Source: Bacteroides sp.
Lineage (GTDB): Bacteria > Bacteroidota > Bacteroidia > Bacteroidales > Bacteroidaceae
DNA: 9,755 bases
Direction of reading: 5' to 3'
Assembly (NCBI GenBank): GCA_019412865.1
Contig: DXOJ01000442.1
Location: forward strand, 1 to 9,755
The first letter of the stretch is position 1. Each line of letters opens with the position of its first letter. Position numbers and translations under genes: made by a program. Shown here piece by piece: positions 1 to 6,270 of the stretch. The notes beneath the pieces are model-generated. The model saw only the letters and a list, made by a program, of their open reading frames with translations, was not told where the DNA came from and ran no database searches.

Positions 1-112
1 TAAGAGAGTTTGGATTACTTTTTCAATTTTCAGGAAAAGATACCTGAGTAGTTACCTCTAAAGCCATAATTGTTAAAGTTTAAATGGTTAAAAAAATAAA
101 GGTTATCTATTT

Positions 113-135
113 GTCATTCTCTTTGTTTGAATGAC
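113..135 (-). repeat. Inverted repeat at the predicted 5' end of a transcript
   Basis: GTCATTC and GAATGAC form perfect 7-bp arms around a 9-nt loop. On the minus strand this dyad begins about five bases after the TAtcTTTG promoter box, so it would form a stem-loop at the very start of the RNA, or serve as an operator over the start site. With only 7 bp in AT-rich DNA, chance is possible. Confidence 0.35.
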
Positions 136-139
136 TCTG

Positions 140-147
140 CAAAGATA
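140..147 (-). promoter_or_regulatory. Bacteroides -7 promoter box (minus strand, firing leftwards)
   Basis: Read on the minus strand this is TATCTTTG, a full match to the Bacteroides sigma-ABfr -7 consensus TAnnTTTG. No TTTG -33 box is seen 19-21 bases upstream; the GGGAC repeat array ends there instead. It would drive a gene beyond the left edge, since no ORF of useful size follows inside the window. Confidence 0.55.
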
Positions 148-168
148 TAACAGGGCAGATACCGCTCA

Positions 169-199
169 GTCCCCTTTTGTCCCTTTTATGTCTCCTTTT
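169..199. repeat. Three tandem GTCCC-TTTT repeats upstream of the left promoter
   Basis: Three imperfect copies lie head to tail with a 10-11 bp period: GTCCCCTTTT, GTCCCTTTTAT and GTCTCCTTTT. Read with the minus-strand promoter they are AAAAGG(A/G)GAC units ending about 21 bp upstream of the -7 box, roughly -32 to -65. One-helical-turn spacing on one DNA face suits an activator or a bend. No protein can be named for it. Confidence 0.45.
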
Positions 200-368
200 A
201 ACAACCTGAAACTTACAATTACTTAGGCATAAACATCTATTAGACAGCGTTCTATATGAATTAATTATTTTTTCTGTAAATCAGCGTTCAACAAGATACT
301 GAACCTGCCAACGGATGGGACTCCTGTTTCAGTCCGCATTTGCAGAACAGATTCATCCGGTTTATTTT

Positions 369-816
369 CTATTCCACAGGAGTTAATTTGTGTTTTTGAA
401 GTGTATCACAAACAGGAGGCCATATAGGCAGACACACTATCCCTTCCTTTACGCATAGGTTCCTAGGATGAATCACATAGCATTCTCCTATGCGCTGATA
501 AAAACTCTCGTTGAACCTGATAAGCGAACAAATGGTATACTTGTCATTCGATTTTACCTCTATTGGAAAAGTTTTACATTTTAGGATAAGTAGCCCGGTA
601 TCACCCATATAGTACTTCACATAAGTCCTGTCTTCATTCAGCGAGAGTCCCAACCGAGTCACTTACCTTATTGAAATCCATCAAAAGATAGCTTCGGTAT
701 TCATTCTTTGTGAACTCTTCCACAAGAGTGGATTTACCTATCCACCGGGCACCTTCTATTAGAAGTGCCTAAGTGCCTGCCGCCTATCGTTTCCAAACAA
801 ACAGTTTGTTATACAT
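369..816 (-). pseudogene. Broken AAA-family ATPase with DUF4143 domain (remnant)
   Basis: Intact members of this family are proteins of about 400-450 residues with an N-terminal P-loop AAA_14 domain and a C-terminal DUF4143 domain; their cellular role is poorly known. From an ATG at 816 the minus strand reads MYNKLFVWKR, stop, AAGT, stop, then ALLIEGARWIGKSTLVEEF, which contains the Walker A motif GARxxGKST, followed by KNEYRSYLLMDFNK. Around 650 the frame shifts by one and jumps to KYYMGDTGLLI, the start of DUF4143. It then jumps again to PIEVKS...RIGECYVIH...GIVCLPI, the domain's C-terminal end. About 148 codons remain, with two in-frame stops, a frame change and two large internal deletions. 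The gene is dead. The 97-residue open frame at 369-662 is only its 3' part. Confidence 0.85.
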
Positions 817-1164
817 TTTAGTTTAAATATCATGTTATTCACTATTTATCATCTTATCAATACACAAATTGAATACTATATTCCACAATACGCACTTTCC
901 CGTATTAGATTTGCATCAGCCCGATAAAGTGTACCAACTAAGAAAGTACATATTATTTATATAACATTATTTTACCACTTCACATGTGTAACAAAACAAA
1001 ATTCAAGTCAGAAACATCCCCTTACACAGAAAAAAGCTGATCTTTTATATCAAATCCCCGTCAACGTTTCTAATAAATTCTTGCACCGTTTATTATAAAC
1101 GGTATCCGAGTTTATTATAAACTCTAACTTCCCTTTTCCATAGAAAGCAATCGAATATATACAA
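817..1164. other. AT-rich intergenic gap
   Basis: I see no coding sequence, tRNA or rRNA here. The one clear structure is the palindromic array at 1066-1124. A plus-strand TAGATTTG at 906-913 resembles a -7 box but no gene follows it. The gap separates the broken ATPase gene from the terminator of the small exported-protein gene. Confidence 0.5.
1066..1124. repeat. 22-bp-period palindromic array (operator-like)
   Basis: Two near-identical palindromes share the 13-bp core GTTTATTATAAAC. The first (1085-1103) is ACCGTTTATTATAAACGGT and the second (1108-1124) is GAGTTTATTATAAACTC; both are perfect dyads around a single central base. Their cores start at 1088 and 1110, exactly 22 bp apart. A weaker copy, GTTTCTAATAAA (10 of 12 bases matching), starts at 1066, again 22 bp away. 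The outer base pairs differ (CC/GG versus GA/TC) yet keep the symmetry, which argues for selection on dyad or hairpin structure. No U-run follows on either strand, so these are poor terminators. Sites for a dimeric DNA-binding protein fit best; the binder is unknown. Confidence 0.6.
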
Positions 1165-1201
1165 CAAAAAAGGCTGCAAAACTCCTAGAAGTTTGCAGCC
1201 T
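1165..1201 (-). terminator. Rho-independent terminator of the 73-residue gene
   Basis: On the minus strand AGGCTGCAAA pairs perfectly with TTTGCAGCCT (10 bp, loop region about 11 nt with further partial pairing) and is followed at once by a run of seven T. It lies 27 bp past the stop codon of the small gene upstream of it. This is the strongest intrinsic terminator in the window. Confidence 0.85.
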
Positions 1202-1228
1202 CAAGCCCATTGGCGGGTTACTTATACC

Positions 1229-1450
1229 CTAATCCTCATAAGGATCTCCTAGATGTTTTGTTATAATCTTATACTGTTTTGCAGTCAGATACCGATGATT
1301 ATACGGCAAGTAACCTGTTGGTATAAGTTCTTTGACCAACGGGTTGCAGTCTTTAATCCATCGGCTCAGACAACGCACTGCATTTTTACTAGTTGTACAT
1401 CCGGGGAAGTACATCACAGCGAGTACGGCAAAAGATAAGAATCGTTTCAT
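1229..1450 (-). CDS. Small exported protein, possible lipoprotein, unknown function
   Basis: The 73-residue product starts MKRFLSFAVLAVMYFPGC: a short basic N-terminus, a hydrophobic stretch and a cysteine at residue 18. That looks like a signal peptide with a weak lipobox, since proline at -2 is unusual. The mature part is about 55 residues, has two further cysteines (near 27 and 35) and is rich in Lys, Arg and Tyr. I do not recognise the family. It is supported as a real gene by context: a consensus promoter 43 bp upstream and a strong terminator 27 bp after the stop frame it exactly, making a one-gene unit. The opposite-strand frame over the same DNA has no such signals. It lies downstream of, and in the same direction as, the HTCS gene, but has its own promoter. 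Confidence 0.7.
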   Translation of the reverse strand: MKRFLSFAVLAVMYFPGCTTSKNAVRCLSRWIKDCNPLVKELIPTGYLPYNHRYLTAKQYKIITKHLGDPYED

Positions 1451-1492
1451 TCGTTTTTAGTTTTTTATTCGTTGTTTTATGTTTCACATCTA

Positions 1493-1523
1493 CAAATATA
1501 CAACATAAAAAAGCCTTTGTCAA
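1493..1523 (-). promoter_or_regulatory. Consensus Bacteroides promoter for the 73-residue gene
   Basis: On the minus strand TTG (1523-1521) is followed after 20 bases by TATATTTG (1500-1493), matching the Bacteroides TTTG / TAnnTTTG pair with standard spacing. Transcription should start near 1486, giving a leader of about 36 bases. The good -33 box suggests expression without an activator. Confidence 0.75.
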
Positions 1524-1539
1524 GTCCTAAGAGACTACA

Positions 1540-1563
1540 GGCGTTCATTAATAAATGAACGCC
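1540..1563 (-). terminator. Strong stem-loop downstream of the HTCS gene
   Basis: GGCGTTCATT and AATGAACGCC form a perfect 10-bp stem around a 4-nt AATA loop. It lies about 155 bases past the HTCS stop codon and just upstream of the promoter of the 73-residue gene, so it probably marks the 3' end of the HTCS message. No U-run follows directly on either strand, so it may be a processing or stability element rather than a classic terminator. Confidence 0.4.
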
Positions 1564-1605
1564 ACACATAAGCCACTGTGTATCATATCCTTACTAATAA
1601 AGATT

Positions 1606-1729
1606 CACCTATAATGCCTGAGGATACTAATCTGTCTCCAGCTACAAAGAGTGTTTTGACTGCTATGGAGTAGATGCAGTGATGATTGGCCGTGCCAGCT
1701 TCGGTCGTCCATGGATATTCAAGAAAGTT
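1606..1729 (+). pseudogene. Remnant of a tRNA-dihydrouridine synthase gene (DusB-type)
   Basis: The plus strand from 1646 reads KECFDCYGVDAVMIGRAS and then FGRPWIFKKV, with no start codon. This matches the C-terminal part of the TIM barrel of bacterial DusB enzymes, where a Y/TG-x-DAVMIGR segment binds the FMN phosphate. From memory, Bacteroides Dus proteins carry nearly the same string. Upstream, in a shifted frame with small deletions, bases 1606-1645 still resemble the preceding PIIGNGDIT...C segment. Only about 120 bp of a gene of about 1 kb survive, so it is non-functional. Similarity fades where the antisense HTCS gene ends (stop at 1719), so the two overlap by some 10 bases. That suggests a recombination junction in which old dus sequence now supplies the last HTCS codons. 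An intact dus copy elsewhere in the genome is expected but cannot be seen here. Confidence 0.75.
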
Positions 1730-4700
1730 CTCCGTTCATATTTTCCTCGGTATCAACCTTCCCTGCACTTTTCCTGTATTGAGAAGGAGATTTACTAAAT
1801 GAATTCTTGAAACACTTACTAAAATAAAAGGGGTCATTAATACCTACCTGAAAACCAATTTCTGATACATTCATTTCGGTCGTTAGCAACAGTTCTGCAG
1901 CCTTCTTCATTCTAAGTACTCGCACGTACTCATTAGGAGAGCAACCTACAATACCTCTTAGCTTGTTATAAAACGTAGTACGTCCGATATTCAATGCCGA
2001 AGTATACGATTCAAGTTTGAACTCAGCATCACCCATATTCTTCTCTACGATGGCATTTACTTTATCCAAAAACGCTTTATCCCTGTCAGTGGCACTTATC
2101 AGCGGCTGTAACGTACCCGGCTCAGTAGCAAATTTTCGTTGTAATTTCTCACGTTGTTCAACCAATTTCACAATACGAGCCAATAAATATTTCATACTAA
2201 AAGGCTTCGTTATATAAGAATCCGCTCCGGCTTGAATACCTTTCAACTGATGTTCCTCAGATGAATAAGCCGTTAATAAGATTACAGGAATATGACTAAT
2301 GTTGAAATTGGCCTTTAAACGCTTTGTAAATTCCAACCCATCCATCTCTGGCATCATCACATCACAAACCACAATATCCGGCTGTTCCCCTATTAACTTT
2401 TCAAGTCCCTCTACTCCGTTAGAAGCCGTCGACACAGTAAAATACTTCCCAAGTTGAGCTTCAATAAGGTTACGGACATCATCGTCATCATCAATCACCA
2501 TCACTTTATATTCTTTAAAAGGTTTATTTACCGATGTTCCTAGAATTTCTGCCGCACGTTCCTCTGAAATAGATATATCAGTAGTCAGTTCCGTCATCGC
2601 AATTTCTTTATCTTCCTTTATAGTCTCTATAATGTCGGCAGGGTCATAATTTTCATCCGACATCGGGATAGTAAGTGAGAAGCAAGCACCTCCCAACAGC
2701 GAATCCACATAAGTTACCTGTCCTTTATGTACCTTAGCCAATTCCGCGGTCAAATGTAATCCGACACCAGTTCCCTCCGATGCATAATGAATCTGTTCAA
2801 AACGTACGAACAACATTTTTTGCTTATCAACAGACACTCCCGGACCATTATCCGAAACACTCATCGTAAAGGTGTCATTTACCACTGAAAAGTCAAGTTT
2901 CATCACAATCTTACCCCCTACTGGAGTATTCTTAAAAGCATTGGACAAAAGATTATAAGCAATCTTATCCATTTTACTCCTATCAAGTAGCATAGTCTGT
3001 ACAGGTTTATTAGATTCAAACAGGTATTCTATTTGCTTCCTGGCAGCCATATCCTTAAACGTCAGATAAATATCATAAAAGAAGCGTTTCGTATCTGTTC
3101 GCTCAAGTTTTAGTTCCATCTTATTATTCTGTAAACGACGAAATTCCAATAACTGATCTACCAATCGGAGCAAGCGCCCCGAGCTTTTTGAAAGCAGACT
3201 CAACTGTTTACTTACAGAAGAAGGCAGATCTTTTTGATTAACCAAATCCTCAATCGCCCCACGAATAATCGTCAACGGAGTACGAAACTCATGGGATATA
3301 TTCGTAAAAAAACGCAATTTATACTCGGTCAATTGTTTCTCGACCTCCACTGCCATATTCAGACGATGCATCTTGAGAACAAGCCTCGATGTAAAATAAA
3401 TGATGATTATCCCAAGGACAATATACAAAAGAATAGCTTCAGTAGACTCCCACCAAGGTGGAAGAATTATAATCTCCAAAGTTGTTTCCTGATCACTCCA
3501 AACTCCGAAACTATTGCATCCTTTCACTTTGAAAAGATACTTTCCCGGAGGAACATTTCTATATGCAGCTACATTATTACGTGATGATCTATTCCAATTA
3601 GACTCATATCCGTCTAAATAATAAATATATTGATTAAGCTCGGGAGCATGGAAGTTCAGCATCGTACATTCCAAATTAAAGGAATTCTGATTATATGCCA
3701 GAACCACCTTCCGGGTATTGATAATACTCTCAGTCAAAGGAGAATCCAGGCTTTCCGGTGTCACAGGATTTCCATTAATCAAGAAACCGGTAATTGCCAC
3801 TTTTGGAGCATATGTATCAAATGTAATACCGGATGGATTAAATGTATATACTCCGTTATAACTGCCAAACATCAATTCTCCATTCTTTTTTTTCCAACAA
3901 GACAGCTCATTAAATATAGCAGCATGGCGGTTGTTTGAGAATATAAAATTCTCAAAACGCTTAGTATTTAAATTAAATTTCGAGATACCACTCTCCGTAC
4001 TTACCCAAATAAACCCTTCTTCATCTTCCAAAATAGCTTGAATCGTTTCATTGGATAAACCGTCATCTGCCCCATAATGTTCAAAAGTAGATTGTTCTAA
4101 TGATTCCCCTTTCACTAACAAATTAAGTCCTCCTCCGGTAGCTCCTAACCAAATACGCCCTTTACTATCTTCAAAGACAACCTTAACCTCATTGTGCCCC
4201 AAAGATTGTTGATCTTCAGCATACAAATGCAAAACCTTAAAATTCTGTTGATCCTCTATCAATCCATCCGGATCAAAAACAATAACTCCATCATTAGTTC
4301 CTATCCATACAATCCCTGTCTTATCTTGAATAATAGAACGCATCATATTCTGATGTCTATTATCAAAACTGAATTGCTTGAACCTCAACTGTTCCCGGGA
4401 ACCTTCCGCAAGATGCAGCCCTCCACCAAAAGTTGCTAGCCACATACGATTTTTACTATCGCGCATTATGGTAAAGATATTATTGCTCGAAGATGATTGC
4501 CTGGTCTGATCATTCAGCGTATATTCTTTTATTATCCTGTCTCCTTGAGGAGATAGAATTAATAATCCCCCTCCTTTTGTTCCCAACCATTTATAACCAA
4601 GAGTATCTTCAGCAATTGTAAAGGGTAAACCACCTGTAATACGATGCTTATATAACTGATGTAAAGTAGAATCACAAACTTGCAAATTTCCATCACGCGT

Positions 4701-6032
4701 ACCAAACCAATATCTTCCCTCTACATCCTGATAAATTAAACGAACAGCATTATCCCTATCAGCATTACCACCAGGAGTTGGATAAAATATATCAAAAGGA
4801 TAATTGGTTAAAGAGATCTTATTCACTCCTCCCAACTCTGTACCTACCCAAACTTCTCCAGAAGTATCCTCAGTTATACAGAGTAAGTAATTAGTGGATA
4901 AATCTTTATCGGCAGTATAATGGTATTTTTTTCCCGTATTCTCATCAACGGCAAATAGACCATTACCAAATGTAGTTATCCAGATAATATCCCTTGAGTC
5001 ATGATATATCTGGAAACGTTCCTGATTTATTAATGAAAGGACATCAGCAGGAATCAATGTCAAAGGCTCAAACGTATTATCAGTATGATGTCTCCATAGC
5101 ACTCCCGACATATTATATACCCAAATGTGCCCCTTATTATCAATATAGAAGTTCGCATTACGCGGACTTGTCCCCTGAAAGAATCTTTCTGGGGAAACCC
5201 ATGTTTTATTAATAGTATCAAATACAAACATACGTTCATTTGTAGCAATCATAACCAATCCGTCATTTAACACACATGAGCGGGCATGTCTCGCAGGTTC
5301 CGTTTGTGTAGGAACAAATAAAATAGCAGGCAAGAAATATTTCCGCAAATTATCAAAAATCAGAATACGATCTCCAGCTATAAAATACAAATCATCTAAT
5401 TCCTGTGCGCCCCAAAATGTTGTTCCCTCCAACATTGTATTCATCTTATCATGAGCTACCATGAACAATTCTTTATCAGCTCCTATCCAAACTCTACGAT
5501 CCGAATCTTCAAAGATAAATGTCACCGACTTATCCCGCAATTTCTTCTCTGTCGGTCTCCAAGAAACCAGTTCTCCATCTATGTGGCTCACACGACAACA
5601 TCCTTTATCTCCCCACATCCACACATCACCATTAGAAGTAACCATTATTTGGCTAAAAATCTTAGTAGTATTCTGCGGATCATAATCAACAATTTTTTCC
5701 AATTTCATATCATAGCAGAAAAGAGTATTTGAGAAAGTACGTATCCAAATATAGCCATGTTTATCTTCGGTAATACTGCGAATTCTACTATCCGGTGATG
5801 ATTGAGAGGTGGCAATTCCCGGCTGTATCACAACAAAATCCTTTCCGTTATAACGATTCAAGCCATTAATTGTTCCCATCCACATAAACCCATGACTGTC
5901 CTGCATCATACATCTAATTGTATTCTGTGACAAACCGTTGCGATCTGTGATAGTACTGATATTTAAAACATCAAAAGCAGCTACTCGACTGCAAAAAAGC
6001 AAAAGAATTAGGATTATACGGGCACTCCACAT
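1719..6032 (-). CDS. Hybrid two-component system sensor/regulator (HTCS)
   Basis: This 1437-residue protein joins a periplasmic sensor, histidine kinase, receiver and DNA-binding domain in one chain. Residues 1-19 are a signal peptide (MWSARIILILLL...VAA). About 14 two-component-propeller repeats follow, with D-x-x-G-x-x-W-[IVML]-G-T type motifs, enough for two seven-bladed propellers. A Y_Y_Y domain lies near 780-860, with YYLDGYESNW and PPGKYLFKVKG, and one membrane span near 866-886. HisKA holds the phospho-accepting His914 (NISHEFRTPL). The ATPase domain has the N-box (Asn1027, Asn1031), the G1 box DNGPGV at Asp1061, and GTGVGLHL. The receiver spans about 1174-1285 with Asp1224 (VVCDVMMPEMDG). 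The AraC-type helix-turn-helix pair is at about 1320-1425. All catalytic motifs are intact. An in-frame ATG at 6092 would add 20 residues but lies upstream of the promoter box, so 6032 is chosen. HTCS proteins usually control polysaccharide-utilization loci; here the divergent neighbour is a fimbrillin operon, its likely target. The ligand is unknown. Confidence 0.95.
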   Translation of the reverse strand: MWSARIILILLLFCSRVAAFDVLNISTITDRNGLSQNTIRCMMQDSHGFMWMGTINGLNRYNGKDFVVIQPGIATSQSSPDSRIRSITEDKHGYIWIRTFSNTLFCYDMKLEKIVDYDPQNTTKIFSQIMVTSNGDVWMWGDKGCCRVSHIDGELVSWRPTEKKLRDKSVTFIFEDSDRRVWIGADKELFMVAHDKMNTMLEGTTFWGAQELDDLYFIAGDRILIFDNLRKYFLPAILFVPTQTEPARHARSCVLNDGLVMIATNERMFVFDTINKTWVSPERFFQGTSPRNANFYIDNKGHIWVYNMSGVLWRHHTDNTFEPLTLIPADVLSLINQERFQIYHDSRDIIWITTFGNGLFAVDENTGKKYHYTADKDLSTNYLLCITEDTSGEVWVGTELGGVNKISLTNYPFDIFYPTPGGNADRDNAVRLIYQDVEGRYWFGTRDGNLQVCDSTLHQLYKHRITGGLPFTIAEDTLGYKWLGTKGGGLLILSPQGDRIIKEYTLNDQTRQSSSSNNIFTIMRDSKNRMWLATFGGGLHLAEGSREQLRFKQFSFDNRHQNMMRSIIQDKTGIVWIGTNDGVIVFDPDGLIEDQQNFKVLHLYAEDQQSLGHNEVKVVFEDSKGRIWLGATGGGLNLLVKGESLEQSTFEHYGADDGLSNETIQAILEDEEGFIWVSTESGISKFNLNTKRFENFIFSNNRHAAIFNELSCWKKKNGELMFGSYNGVYTFNPSGITFDTYAPKVAITGFLINGNPVTPESLDSPLTESIINTRKVVLAYNQNSFNLECTMLNFHAPELNQYIYYLDGYESNWNRSSRNNVAAYRNVPPGKYLFKVKGCNSFGVWSDQETTLEIIILPPWWESTEAILLYIVLGIIIIYFTSRLVLKMHRLNMAVEVEKQLTEYKLRFFTNISHEFRTPLTIIRGAIEDLVNQKDLPSSVSKQLSLLSKSSGRLLRLVDQLLEFRRLQNNKMELKLERTDTKRFFYDIYLTFKDMAARKQIEYLFESNKPVQTMLLDRSKMDKIAYNLLSNAFKNTPVGGKIVMKLDFSVVNDTFTMSVSDNGPGVSVDKQKMLFVRFEQIHYASEGTGVGLHLTAELAKVHKGQVTYVDSLLGGACFSLTIPMSDENYDPADIIETIKEDKEIAMTELTTDISISEERAAEILGTSVNKPFKEYKVMVIDDDDDVRNLIEAQLGKYFTVSTASNGVEGLEKLIGEQPDIVVCDVMMPEMDGLEFTKRLKANFNISHIPVILLTAYSSEEHQLKGIQAGADSYITKPFSMKYLLARIVKLVEQREKLQRKFATEPGTLQPLISATDRDKAFLDKVNAIVEKNMGDAEFKLESYTSALNIGRTTFYNKLRGIVGCSPNEYVRVLRMKKAAELLLTTEMNVSEIGFQVGINDPFYFSKCFKNSFSKSPSQYRKSAGKVDTEENMNGELS

Positions 6033-6056
6033 GGTGTTTTGATTTAAAGAATAACG

Positions 6057-6064
6057 CAAATATA
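6057..6064 (-). promoter_or_regulatory. Promoter -7 box of the HTCS gene
   Basis: Read on the minus strand this is TATATTTG, matching TAnnTTTG. Transcription should start near 6050, leaving a leader of about 18 bases before the ATG at 6032. That rules out the upstream ATG at 6092. The -33 region is T-rich (TTTTTCG) without a clean TTTG. A small 11-bp dyad, CGATAATATCG (6067-6077), sits next to the -7 box and could be an operator, but it is short. Confidence 0.65.
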
Positions 6065-6132
6065 AACGATAATATCGAAAAATCCTGCACAAAATCCCTA
6101 AGAATATGGCATTTTATGCATGTTTGAACTGG

Positions 6133-6165
6133 GGTACATGGAAATGTACAGCCGTCAAGGTACAT
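6133..6165. promoter_or_regulatory. Repeated GGTACAT elements, candidate HTCS binding site
   Basis: GGTACAT occurs at 6133-6139 and again at 6159-6165, a direct repeat with 26-bp spacing. The similarity extends to GGTACATnnnAA in both copies. An inverted copy ATGTAC at 6144-6149 makes a 6-bp dyad with the first element (GTACAT-GGAA-ATGTAC). Relative to the plus-strand promoter (box at 6181), the second element covers the -33 position and the first lies near -60, the classic placement for an AraC-type activator. It is placed between the divergent HTCS and operon promoters. Binding by the HTCS is inferred, not shown. Confidence 0.5.
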
Positions 6166-6180
6166 TATAAGCAAATCGCA

Positions 6181-6188
6181 TACCTTTG
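6181..6188 (+). promoter_or_regulatory. Promoter -7 box of the fimbrillin operon
   Basis: TACCTTTG matches the Bacteroides TAnnTTTG consensus. Transcription should start near 6195, giving a leader of about 75 bases before the first ATG. No TTTG is found 19-21 bases upstream; a GGTACAT element occupies that spot, so the promoter is probably activator-dependent. Confidence 0.6.
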
Positions 6189-6270
6189 CTCTATACAAAG
6201 TCAGAGAGACCTATAAATAAACAGGGAATATATAACAACCACATTATTTATATATAAAACAGTAACGTTT

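Larger units (their letters stand above)
1..368. other. Intergenic leader region without a supported gene
   Basis: No convincing coding sequence is visible here. The stretch holds a minus-strand promoter, a short inverted repeat at the expected 5' end of its transcript, and a tandem GTCCC-type repeat just upstream, all listed separately. These point to a gene beyond the left edge on the minus strand, with a leader of at least 130 bases. A minus-strand mini-ORF starting at 67 (14 codons, MALEVTTQ...) lies in this leader, but nothing supports its translation. Confidence 0.5.

Noticed and set aside
265..407. 46-codon open stretch on the minus strand after the ATPase remnant
   Set aside because: It has no sensible start codon, no leader signals and no recognisable similarity; likely chance.
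906..913. Plus-strand TAGATTTG as a promoter
   Set aside because: It matches the -7 consensus but has no -33 box and no plus-strand gene follows before the minus-strand terminator.
1066..1124. Plasmid-type iterons or a replication origin
   Set aside because: The 22-bp spacing is iteron-like, but there are only two good copies and one weak copy, and no rep gene or DnaA box cluster nearby. A regulatory array is the more cautious reading.
1066..1124. CRISPR array
   Set aside because: The repeats are palindromic units separated by only a few bases, without unique 30-40 bp spacers or cas genes.
1253..1438. 61-residue plus-strand frame opposite the small exported-protein gene
   Set aside because: The promoter and terminator that frame this region are both on the minus strand, and the minus-strand product has a signal peptide.
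3234..3584. 116-residue plus-strand open frame, and other open frames inside the HTCS gene (such as 3630-3938, 5451-5732)
   Set aside because: They are antisense to the well-supported HTCS coding sequence, show no domain, signal peptide or promoter, and have compositions expected of shadow frames.
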